NCBI RefSeq assembly: GCF_030704535.1
Contig: NC_081809.1
Coordinates: 1,071,501 to 1,135,500 of the forward strand
Origin: Vitis vinifera
Taxonomy: Eukaryota; Streptophyta; Magnoliopsida; Vitales; Vitaceae
Direction: 5' to 3'
Length of the DNA: 64,000 nt
In this document: one piece after another, positions 23,741-35,793 of the stretch
Position numbering within the stretch: position 1 is the first letter of the stretch
Layout of the letters: the number at the start of each line of letters is the position of its first letter
Program-made: the position numbers and the translations under genes
Notes under the pieces: generated by a model
What the model was told of the DNA's origin: nothing
The model's input: the letters and a program-made list of their open reading frames with translations, nothing else
The model's database searches: none

Positions 23741-26100
23741 AGCCCATATCCAAGTACTTGAAATGGACTTATTTTGGACACAAAGGTTTAGTTTGTGACA
23801 ATTATTGAGCAATTATGTTTATGTAAAGAGTATGATATGAATCCTTAAATCTTATAAGTTAAAAATTAATTATTACCGTTTTAACATTAACATTTTTTTA
23901 TAGAGCTTAGTTTCAAGAAAATAAGGTTAATATAAAAGTCCGATCATCTAGTTAGAAAACTAGGTGTTTTTATTTAGAAATCAACATGAATTCCTTTAGA
24001 TAAATATAATGTATTTTTTTCCCTAGGGTACATGTTTGTTTTTTTAACTTTTTATTCAAAATAATTTATTTTTAAATTTTAATTTATTTGTTTTTCTAAT
24101 TTTTCATGATTTCTTATAAATTTTTTATTAAATAGAAAAAGTCAAAATATTTAACTTTTTCTAAATAAAAAAAAGTAACATATTGAATTTTTTTTTTTTT
24201 TTTACTTTTTAGTGTTTAATAGAAATAAAATATTAAAAAAACAAACAACTTAACATTTAACACCATTAAGCATTAAAATTCTATTTAAAATTAAGTAAAA
24301 AATAGCAACTTATTTAGACATTAGATAACTATTTAAACAACTTAAAAAAAATACCTTTAAAAGTGTTTTTCTTAAGACAATATTTTAAAACTTTGTTCCG
24401 AAAACAAATTATTTTTTATAACAAATTCAACACACTTTTAAAAAAACAAAAATTTAAACAGATAATATAATAAAAAAATATGAAAAATATTTTGACAAAA
24501 TGAATGGGAAATATTGTTTTTCATATTTGACCTCCTAATCGTAATATTATTCTTAAACAATTTCTAAAAGCGTTCCTTGCAAGAATCGCATTCGTGGGTG
24601 TTTTTTAGAAGTGTACTTGGTTGGAAATGAATGAGTGAAAGGGAACTTGATTCACATTTGCGAGAGTTTACAATGACTTCAACATTCCATACAATCCTTT
24701 CATCTCAAAAGGATTTAGTACTGCCATATCATTACACAAAGGGTCATTAGAAATAAATATCGTAGTTTTGGCATGACCTTCAATATCTTGCATCATGATA
24801 TGTGGTCTAAAAGTTCATTTTACCTGTGAAACAAAAACTATGGATTTGTTTAGTAACTGTTTTTAAAAATAGTTTTCTGAAAACATATTTTAATTATTAA
24901 TTTTTTATTAAGGAATGTTTTAAGAAATAAATATACAAATATATAAAATAATTAAAAATAAAATATTATATATAAAAATTATTTTTAAAATATATTAAAA
25001 ATATTTTAAGTTTTCAAACAAATTTTTTGTTCTATAAAATTATATAACGGTTTTTTAAAATTGTTTTCTATAATTATTTTTGTATACAGCTACCAAACGT
25101 ACCTTATACCTTTTAAAGTCCATTTAACATAGCTTTTTTTTTTTTTTTTTAAGAAATATTTAATTAAAAATATAAGATATTTCCTAAATAAGAAAGATAA
25201 TTCTTACTTTTTAAATTATTAAGATAATGTTCAGAAGGGTTTATATTCCAAATATTTTTAATGAAAGTGTTTTTAAGATAATCATGTATGAAATATTTTT
25301 TTTTAAAAACATTATAAGTGATTTTTCAAACTTTTAAAATGATTTCCTAAATTTTGTCAAATAATTAATACTATTTCAAAAACATATTTTAGGCTAAAAG
25401 TATTTTACATACAAATAAAAATACATTTTATTACTTTTTTTTTATAACTACTTCGAATTAAAAGAAAAAGGAAAAGGAAAAAATTAAGGTAAGTGTGAAA
25501 AATATGTTCTTAAAATAGTTTTAAGCAAAAAAAATTATTTGAAAATTAAAATATAAAAGAAAAGTTTTTAAAATTTATTTTTTGGTAAGCTTATTTTATA
25601 CTTATATTAAATATAAAAGTTCTCAAAATATTTATCATATTTTCAATTATTTCACACAATATTTTATAAAAATACTTTAATATTATTCCAAATGAGTTGT
25701 TAAAGGTACTTTTTATTTTAGAAATCGGATTTAAATTACGGCTTTCCTATAGCATTTATGGAACAAACCCTTAAACTTTGTACATTTACTTGAGGATGAA
25801 AAAACAAAAAAAACAAAAAAAAAAAATGTTGAATTTCAAATACTTTTCTTATGTTTTATATTTTATTTAAATTAAAATAAAAAGCAAATATATTAAACCA
25901 AATTTTACGGGGAGAGAGTGTGAAATTAACCACATTATTTTTATGGTTTGGGAATTATTTTATTTTGATTTTTAAATGTAAGGCCGTAAGGGACAAAATT
26001 TAACTAACATGACAAGTCAGCATTTGCTCAACCGCATCGCTGATACAGACACCGCGCGTCAAGTTACCGGCTGCAGCGGAGATAAAAGTTCAAAGCAAAT
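23741..26100. other. AT-rich intergenic DNA upstream of ALDH22A1
   Basis: No gene is supported. A MITE-like element lies at 24848-25105. Runs of A and T and phrases such as aatcactaccaaa-like fragments indicate further decayed elements. The last 250 bases before 26367 become GC-richer and are probably promoter and 5' UTR of the ALDH22A1 gene. Confidence 0.45.
24848..25105. mobile_element. MITE-like element
   Basis: Left end gtttagtaactgtttttaaaaatagttttc and right end gaaaac-type inverse (gttttctataattatttttgtatacagctaccaaac) form an imperfect inverted repeat. Similar ends recur near 16430-16805 and 49950-50230. Non-coding. Confidence 0.45.
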
Positions 26101-26366
26101 GACCCTTGGGCAGCTTTAATTTACAGTGCCAGTCAAAAAATGCCATCCAAGGCCCCTGTTCACTTTAATTTTTGCCATTAAAGAAGAAAAAGCAGAGAGA
26201 GCGAATTTTTGTTGTTCCTGTTTCGGTCGTTTTCTTTGTTTTCTTTACACGCTCACTCTTCCGAGCATTTTTTCTGAGAATGTGGTGTTGCGATCCTTCG
26301 AAACCCTAGGGGTTGGGTTGGGGTCGGTTCTCTGAGATCGAGGGTGAGACAGAGTCTGCAAATAGA

Positions 26367-29300
26367 ATGGCGTTCTGGTGGCCTTTGCTCGTTCTCGGAT
26401 TTGCTTTCGCTCTCTGTAGATTCCTCTTGATGCTCATTCCGCCCAATGTACCTTCCATTGATGTAGACGCTTCTGATGGTACCGATCTCTATGTGGCTCC
26501 GTGTATTTTTATGTTATTTTTGTTTATTAATTTGTTTAGATTTCTAGTTTTTACTTTTGTTTGGTTGCCGAGAAAGCGGAGGGAAAGGAAAGAAAATGAG
26601 ATTTGAAATCTTAGGTTTTTTTTTTTCTCGGTCCGATGTTTTTCTGTTGCGATTTTGCTGCTGATTGATTGCCGACGAAATTGAGGAAAAGGAGGGGAAA
26701 TTTTGAGTGAGTTGGTTTTCTGGTGTTTTTGTTTCTTGAAAATGAGAAGCTGAACTGACGAGCAGTGGAGGTTTTCTTTGGCCCTAAGTAATGAAAAATC
26801 TAAGATTCGAAGTTTTGATTTCTCTCCGTTTCCTGCGTTTTCTCGGCGATTAAATGAAGTTTTCTTCTTCTTGTGATTTTGTTGACGGTTTACTGTGCTT
26901 TTAATTTTAACAGTGTTGGACGATGGAAAGACCAAGGAGAACTCTTTCATCTATGTGAGTTTCTTAAGTGTTTGCTTGTTCTGATTTAATTTTTTTTGGT
27001 GAGTTTCTCCTGCAATTCAAACCATTTGTGCATTTTGGTCTCTTTATTATTTTCCTTGGAAAGTGATCTCTACCTATTCAGTGTCATGCTATGTAATATC
27101 TTCCAAAATCATGAGCACTTGTGCTGTCTTTTATTCAAAGAGGCTATTCCGCAAGATTTTTAGAGCACAAAGTATTACTCTTTTTCTTATTTTACAAGAG
27201 ATACAGAAATGTGACAAAAGAAATGTATGGTTAAAGGTTCTACAGTAGTGTTCTTGAACTCTCAAACTTGAACTCAATCTCGGTTAATGCTTCTAAATTA
27301 CCATAATTTACTCCTGCCGTTTAGTCATCAAATGGAAATTGAATTGCTCTATTAGATATTACAAAGCATATGAAAATATAATTTCATATGGAAATTGAAT
27401 TTCTCCATTAGATTTTACAAAGCATATGAAAGTATAATTCCATCTTCATGAGGAATTAAAGGAAATCGAATCCATTGCCCAAACTGATGGTTTGGGATCA
27501 GTTTTAGGATTCCATGAGTGGTATTGTTTCATGTGAACATCCAAACATGTTCCAAGTATATTACTCTATTTATTACCTATAAAAAAAAGTATATTACTCT
27601 GTTTATCATGTTTTCAAGTTGTATGTCACAAGGAGTCTTTGTTAAAGGGAGGTAGATCTTAAATGTGGCCATGAATGCTAACATAATTTTTGAGAGCAAG
27701 AAAGTTTCCAAAAGAAGGGTGTAATTCTAAAAGTGCTCTCAGAAAGCCAACAATCATATTAACTGTGACTTTCTTAATTACACTCTTTATTGGGAAGGTT
27801 ATGGGGTAAAATGGAGGAGCTGGGTTAAAGGGTGTCCATCTTCTGTCGGTTTTGTGGTTTTGATTGATGGGCAGTCTCAAAAGTGGAAAATGCATCTAGG
27901 GAGCTTGATAGGAGGATCCATTGACTCCTTTTCCTTTACCTTGTTCATGGATGAGCTTTGTTATGGTGGTTAGGAGAGTGGACAGTTTAGGTCTAATAGA
28001 GGGTTTTGGACATGGGAGGTGGTGGGGGGGTTTGCTCTTCTACTTGGTTTGTTGCATCATGATTCTCTTTTTCTGTTGTCATTATTTAATTCTTGAAAAA
28101 TATCTCTTCCTTCTTTTATATATATATTAGGTGTGTGGTTAAACCGTATGAGTCCAAAACATTTGGTTGCTTACTTGTTATTTGGGATTGGGATTCCTAT
28201 GCAGATACCTTCAAGGGGAAGGACACCTGAGAAAGTTCAGTGTTATGAGCCTGCAACGATGAAATACTTGGGATTCTGCCCTGCTTTGCGACCTGATGAG
28301 GTCAGTGATGCTATGTGTGTAATCACTGGGACTGGTTGGTATCCATTACTGAGTCACTTTACTCTTGCTGTCTCATGATGAATTCTAAATGGGAGGGGTT
28401 TGTATTCTGTTCTATGTGGGACAACTAGGCTCAATTTGCACCTAGGTGATCCTTGATTGGTCACTTGCTATTTTCTCTTTCATTTCCCTTGTTTCCATCA
28501 TTTTTTTTAATAAGATCAGGTGTGAGTCCATATGCTTGTGGTTAACATATAGAACGACCTGGTAAACTTTCTAGGAACATTGAACATTCAGTGTAAGAAT
28601 TCTGGGGCATGATTGTTGTTATTATGGTTTGCAGTGTAACAACACGTGTATTTGCTTACCTCAAATGTGGTGCAGTTGTTCTTATTTGGTTCCTTTCATC
28701 TTTTTCATTGGAATTCCATTTCCCAAGTAGTTCACAGCTATATTAGATATGAAGAGATCCCAAATCCCAATGATGTATGGCATTTTGTTGATTACATTGC
28801 TGCCACTGACTAAATAAATTTTCTCAGGTAAGAGAACATGTGGCACAGGCAAGGAAGGCTCAGAAAATATGGGCTCGGAGTAGCTTCAAGCAAAGACGAC
28901 AATTTCTACGGATACTTCTCAAATATATTATCGAACATCAAGAGCTTATATGCGAGTAAGGACTACATTATATTTATATGGATGGAGGATTAATTAGTAA
29001 TTGTCAACTTTTGAAATGTAGATTAAAAATTTTAGGATGCCATACAAGGACAAGATATTATCCCAATAACACAGTGAAGCTGGACATAGTTTTTCTTTGG
29101 TATGGAAAAATGTTTGATTACATTTTTATGTTTAAGAAACTTTTATCAATTTCTGCAGAAAGGTTTTCACAGAAGTGCAAAAATTTAGGGTTCTTAAAAA
29201 CAAAATATTAAGATTCTTCCCATTTGTTGTGTGATGGATCTTCTATAATGAATTCTCCACTTCCAATAAAAAACAAAGTGTTGTATGATAGATGTATACT

Positions 29301-32300
29301 AACTAATTCGGAAGAATTTTTTAAGGAATGTATATAAGGTTAGGCATGATTTGTTCTATAGAATGTTTGCTAGTCAAGATGTGAGGTTGAGACAATGGTC
29401 ACTTGCAACAATAAAAAATGATATGCTACAAGGTCAAGGGGAAGGCCAGAAGGGGCATGGTTGAGGTAGTAACAAAATATATAATTACTTATAACTGACT
29501 TGAATATTGCTTAAGAAGGGATGGATTGGTTGAAAAACATACATATAGTCCTTGAAGAATTGGGATAAGGTTTGGCTGAACTACATGCTATCTATTTTGA
29601 CAAATTCCAACATCTTAATGGCATAGCTTAGACTTGAGAGGTTGATGGGAATCTTATTACAGTCAAATGACATGTGTTGTGCTGGAGTTATTTGTTCAAA
29701 TGCCATTTAAGAGGTAAATGTATCATTAGTATTTCAAGGGACATGGAGGATTGCTAGGATTGCATTTCTTGGAGTTCTATGTTTAGGAATATTTTATTTT
29801 GTTTCTTTCATTTCTTGCTTAATGATTGGTTAAGTTTTGTTTTATGTCCTAATTCCTGAGTCATTTTGTTAGGATCTCATCACGTGATACTGGAAAAACA
29901 ATGGTTGATGCTTCTTTGGGAGAAATAATGACAACTTGTGAGAAGATCACCTGGCTTCTTTCAGAGGGTGAGAGGTGGTTAAAGCCTGAATACCGGTACC
30001 TCCTACCATCTTTTCCAATAGGTTTTTCCACACACTTGCCAATATTACATGACTCTAGTGATGTTGAATTAGGTTTGGTTTCGGTTGATGGGCCCATGAA
30101 ATAAATGTATTTCAATTCCAACATGTACATCATAATGTTGCACTGCATCTGTTTATGATTACGCTATTGTTGTATCTCCTGTATCAATGTGCCTGATTCT
30201 TGAAGCTTAATTTTCCCTTCCATCTTCAGTTTCAACATTGTAGGAACCACCCTGACGGATTAGCTCAAGGCATGCACAATTACTACTGTATGCATACTAA
30301 CTTCTGTTGTATGGAATCTGAATAACTTCTGAGTATCTTGTGTCTATCTAGAATCATTTCTATTGACTTCTTAAGTGTTGCTTTTTTAGTATTATACATA
30401 AAAAAGTTGGCATTATTTTCAGAGTTTTTCATTATAAGTGCATGATTTAGTCACAAACAACTAGGTTGGATTAATATTCAGAATTTTTATCTTCAAGAAA
30501 ATAGTATCTGTTTGTTTTAAGGAATTTGGCATTGGGGAATTGAGAAATTTGACGACTTTTACCAGAGTAGTTCACCCACAGAAAGATCTAACGAAAAAGT
30601 TGGTACTATTATTGTTATTATGATGAATCTCAGGTCTACTGGAAGGTCAATGCTTCACAAGACAGCCAAAGTGGAATTTCATCCCCTTGGTGTGATTGGT
30701 GCCATTGTCTCATGGAACTATCCATTTCATAATATCTTTAACCCAATGCTGGCAGCAGTCTTTTCAGGAAATGGTGTTGTGATAAAGGTATTTAAACTTT
30801 GCTATACCTGCACTATACTTATTATGTTGGGAATGCATACTATATCCTGGTATATGTTAAATTTATATTCAATATCAATAGTTGAATTTGCAAATTTGGG
30901 CAAATTTTCTTCCATTGGTAGATTTATGAATATATTATCTGAATGCTGGTTTCAATTTATATTGGAAGTAAAGAAATTGAAGCATTTCCTAGAAATCCAT
31001 TTGATCCCTGCTACTACTTAACCTTGCTAAGTCCCATAGTGCATGCATTGTGATTGCTTGATTGACACAAAACTTTGGGAATATGGATAGACATGTATCA
31101 ACATGCCCAGTTTTAGAAACTTGCCTAAAAGGAGTGACCAACATTCTACTACTATTCTCAAATTTCTATTGGGCACCTTTCTTACTTGCCCAGTTATGTC
31201 GATGCTTGCAATGTAGTGAATTACTCATATAAGCTATGATTATAGAAACTTCAGTTGATCCTGAGAAATTATGAAAAATTTGAAATGGATAATTTAACCA
31301 AGGACCCAAAAATCAGATAATACTATCAGATTAGTGAATTTTCTTAAACAACTTCCTGTTCCCAACATGTTTTCTTGACCTTGATGAATCAATGGATGCT
31401 TTTCTTATCAAGTTCTGTGAAATGCTGACATAATATTTTGTCACATTCTGCATTGCGATCACCTTTGTAACAAAGTCTTTCCTTTTTATGTTAAACATCT
31501 GCTTTTGTTGGAGAGTAACACCAGCAACTCTGTCTAGGACTCAAGTTTCAATTTTAGTGAGATGCTGTTTGATACCTCATAATTAGATATTGCGATGCTG
31601 GTCTTTGTGTATTATGTTTGGTCCTGGAGTTCAATTGCTAATATGACAGGAAATCACATGCTTTTAATGTAGGTTTCAGAACATGCTAGTTGGTCTGGAT
31701 GTTTCTATTTGCGAATAATCCAGGCAGCCCTGGCTGCTGTTGGAGCTCCTGAAAATCTGGTTGATGTAATAACAGGGTATGCATTTGTGGATAGGATTCA
31801 TGTTCACTTCCTAGGTTTGTGTTGATTTTTCTAATTCAATTGAGCTTTTCTCACCAGGTTTGCTGAAACAGGAGAAGCACTAGTGTCTTCAGTTGACAAG
31901 ATCATATTTGTTGGATCACCTGGTGTGGGTAAAACGGTATGACTTTCCCATGGCTGGTTTTTCCATTTTCCTTTTCCTGAATAGGAATGTCATTTCGATA
32001 TTATTACACGGCAGTGGCTCACAATTACTTAAGGGTATGTTTACTTGATTTAGAAGAATTGAAAGAAAGGGAGTCATTCCTTTTCCTTCAATTCCTTTGT
32101 TTACTTCAACTTTGGAATGGAAAGTTTGTATGGGCCCATTCACTCATCCTCCTCCATGAATTGGATTCCCCAAATTTGAGGAATCAAATTTTATGAATAG
32201 ATTGTCTAATTTGCCCTTGTTCCTCTAACATGTAATAATTATTATGCCCCCAATATAGGAATGCTTTATTCATACTATAGTTATTTTTTATGCGACTAGT

Positions 32301-35136
32301 AATATTTATTAATAAAAAGAGAGGTAAATTAATTGAATGTCTTTAATTTTATAAATAGGAGAATATTTTTTACCCAAAAAAATTAATAAATTCAAGAAAT
32401 AAGTTTTATTCTTATGCTCAATCGTTTGACATGTCTTTTTGCTTCACAATTATAGATCTAAAATAAACTGGATAAGGTTATTAAGTTAAAATTATACATA
32501 CCATAAATACAAAAGTTTTTCGTACCCAAAATCTATTTAATCAAACAACTTTATAAAGGAAAAATGCAATAAGTGTAAGAAGTGAATTTTATTTCTTCTA
32601 CATCCATTTATTTAAGGTGTCTTTTTATCTCTATAGTGATAAATGTAAAAAAAAATAAAAATCCAAGGGCATTATAGTAAATTACATATTCCATTCCATT
32701 TCCTTCACTATTAGTAACGCTTCAAAGGAATCAGTTTCATTCTCATTCCCTTTCCCTTTCCTAATAGTTTTGTAAAGCACTTAAAATAATTTCTGATTCC
32801 GATTCCTTTTATTCCCTTTCTTTCCTACTCTAATTCTCTTTCTTGAAAAGTTTAGTAAACATGCCATAAGTACATTAAGCTGTTTGGTAAAGCTGTTATC
32901 CAGAAGTATTGATGATCTGTTTTATAATTTGTTTTTACCGAGAGAAGTTTATTTAATTTGAATACTTTATTTCCAATCTCTAACTAAATGTTACTTTTGC
33001 TGAAGTAACCTTGTACATAAAAAGATGTGCCTGGTGTTTGAAGGACTTTATAAGGAATGGTTGGAATTCTTTTCCATCCTTTTTGTATATTCTTCTTTCT
33101 CAAAAAATTTCCCATTAAAAGAACAAAAACATATGTGACTTCATTGCTGTTTCTGCTGATATATTAAAGAACTCACTGCTTCCAAGCCTTGCTCATGCAC
33201 TGGCATGTTTTCTTTTATTGCAGATAATGAGAAATGCTTCTGATACACTGATCCCAGTAACACTTGAGCTTGGTGGAAAAGATGCATTTATTGTGTGTGA
33301 AGATGTAGACGTGCCTCATGTATGAATCCTTCACCTTCCATGTACCAATTACTAATTTCTTGTAGGTTTGGCCATTTTCTTTGACAGTTGAGTTTGCAAT
33401 TTAATATTCTTGAACCTTTGAAAATGAAACTTGTATTTTTTTATTTTCATTGTTTGTTAATGGGATCTTATTTTGCTCCATATAGGTTGCACAAATTGCT
33501 GTTAGGGCTGCACTTCAATCTAGTGGACAGAACTGTGCTGGGGCTGAGAGATTTTATGTTCATCAGGACATTTATTCTAAATTTGTTGCTGAAGTAGTCA
33601 GAATTGTAAAATCCGTTACTGCTGTAAGTATGTCCTGTCTGGCATGTTTTATGCGACTATGTGAGATAAACTGTACATCTTTTTTTACATGTAAGGGATA
33701 CCATTAGTACTAAACCAGTAAATACTTTACACACTTGTATAGGAAACAAAGGACAGAAACATATATTTATCCTAGTAAGTACCTAATATTCTCCTAAATT
33801 AAGTCTTTGTCAATAGAATTAGGCTCTCTCGGGTCTGCTGTGATAATTTGGTATGTCTGCTACCATATGACCATTAACTAAAATATGTCTATGATTGACT
33901 AATTGGCATGGTTTGAGCCATGCCCAATCAAATTATTAACATACAATCTTGTGCAGGGCCCTCCACTTTCCGGAAAGTATGACATGGGAGCCATATGCAT
34001 GCAAGAGCATTCTGAAAAGCTTCAAAACCTTGTTAATGAAGCATTAGACAAAGGAGCAGAATTTGCTGGTCGTGGAAGTTTTGGCAATTTAGGTGAAGAT
34101 GCAGTGGATCAATTCTTTCCTCCCACTGTGCTTGTAAATGTAAACCACTCAATGCAGTTGATGCAAGAAGAGGTATTCAATTATCCATTAAATGAATGAG
34201 ATTGCCTTTGAATCTTCCACAAAATGAAAACCATTTCCCTCCATTTCGACCACATATTTTGTTACATGTGGTGGTACTAACATATTCTTGCTGACCCCAC
34301 TCTGAAAGATGCATTTATCTTTACATGCTATGGAAAGCAAAAAAGGATGTGATTTGTATCCCTGGGATGTAGCCCTTAATCTTCTAGTAGTTCTGTGGAC
34401 TAGCACTTACTGAGCGTGGTTTACCTGCAGGCATTTGGACCCATATTACCTATAATGAAATTTAGCTCTGATGAAGAGGTTGTCAAACTTGCAAATGATT
34501 CAAGATATGGGCTTGGGTGTGCAGTGTTTTCTGGCAGTCAGCGCCGCGCCAAAGCAATTGCCTCTCAGATACACTGTGGAATGGCTGCCATCAACGACTT
34601 TGCATCAACTTACATGTGCCAGGTATAATCTATATGTTCAAGTAGTATCATTGAGTGTCATATAATACATTCTTGAAATACAATCATGGGTAATCCCATT
34701 GAAGCCCATTGTACTAACTGTGCCTTTTGTTCTTCCAGTCTTTGCCATTTGGAGGTGTCAAAGACAGTGGATTTGGAAGATTTGCTGGCATAGAAGGATT
34801 GCGAGCTTGCTGTCTCGTAAAATCGGTTGTGGAGGACAGGTGGTGGCCATTCATCAAAACTAAGATTCCCAAGCCTATTCAGGTGAGCTTTTAAAGATCC
34901 CAATCTTAATCCATCCTAAAAGCCTTAAAAGAGTTCTTAATGACTGATTGATTGTCTGTGCTGTATGCCAACGGTAGTATCCTGTAGCGGACAATGGTTT
35001 TGAGTTCCAGGAGTCACTTGTAGAGGCGCTTTATGGCTTGAATGTGTGGGATCGTTTACGAGCATTGGTCCATGTCCTAAAGATGCTTACAGAACAGAAC
35101 ACCCCTAGCAACAGCACCAAGAGAAAAAATGACTGA
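26367..35136 (+). CDS. ALDH22A1: Aldehyde dehydrogenase family 22 member (ALDH22A1)
   Basis: NAD(P)-dependent aldehyde dehydrogenase of the plant-only family 22. Fourteen exons: 26367-26478, 26914-26954, 28205-28300, 28828-28955, 29873-29995, 30634-30787, 31673-31776, 31858-31936, 33224-33319, 33486-33623, 33957-34172, 34431-34622, 34739-34882, 34978-35136. They join in phase to 593 aa, about the family length. The N-terminus has a hydrophobic anchor ([20 protein letters not shown]) that family members use for membrane or secretory targeting. Catalytic features are all present: [14 protein letters not shown] (cofactor cleft), FVGSPGVGK (Rossmann turn), [11 protein letters not shown] with the general-base Glu, and [12 protein letters not shown] with the nucleophile Cys. 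The C-terminal motif [15 protein letters not shown] follows. Probably detoxifies stress-derived aldehydes. Its 3' end faces the OB-fold gene, leaving about 650 bp between stop codons. Confidence 0.95.
27332..27443. repeat. Tandem duplication in ALDH22A1 intron 2
   Basis: The phrase atggaaattgaatt.ctc.attagat.ttacaaagcatatgaaa starts at 27332 and again at 27388, a period of 56 bp with a few substitutions. Confidence 0.75.
32027..32871. mobile_element. Non-autonomous DNA element in ALDH22A1 intron 8
   Basis: About 845 bp bounded by acttaagggtatgtttact on the left and agtaaacatgccataagt on the right, which are inverted repeats with few differences. The subterminal parts also mirror each other: ggaatcattcc-like phrases rich in ttccttt recur inverted near the other end. 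Interior is AT-rich with no transposase frame. It enlarges the intron (31937-33223). A target-site duplication could not be fixed by eye. Confidence 0.6.
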
Positions 35137-35793
35137 GCATGAGGCCCAAGAGTCAAGACTAAATCATATCGAGGGTTTTTGACTCACTATTTAGTCATCC
35201 TAATGGACTGTTATTGTCAACTTTGTGCTTGATTTTTGTCAATTACCAGGGATTACATCATCTTCATCTGAAGGCATCCAGGCTGAAGGTGCGCATGCTG
35301 CATAACCTTTGAATCCTCTTGCACAAGGAAACCTTCAATGTGAATGAATGAGGAAAATAATTAAGAATTTTTTATTAAATGGACATAGGTAGTTGTTTAT
35401 TTTCGTTTCCCGAAACTTTTCAACTTCTGTGAGGTGGTATAAGCAAAGCATATTTAAGATAAGAAAAAAAAGTATCAAAATGCGATTCTATAAAAAGCCC
35501 AAAGAAGTTTCTTTGTGAACACGGTGTGGGAAAATTATGCAGAGCTTTGTATCTTTTCCCTTCCTGAGCAGGCTCTGCAACTCAACTACTACAAACATTT
35601 TATGGGAATGGGAAGGCCCATAACATTTATGCAGACGATATAATCAGCCATTAAAAGGTAAAAACATTTTTTTTTCCTCTTAGATACCCATAATACAAAA
35701 TTGCACAACAATTCATGATTTTTTTTTTTTTAAATCATGGAGTTGCCTCTCTAGTTTGCAGGTCTTTTTTTTTCGACCTTGTACATTTAAATA
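35137..35793. other. Convergent 3' UTR region of ALDH22A1 and the OB-fold gene
   Basis: The two stop codons face each other across 657 bp. No further gene is seen. T-rich runs near 35669-35735 and 35765-35773 on the plus strand are poly-A-side sequence for the minus gene. The transcripts may come close or overlap. Confidence 0.5.
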
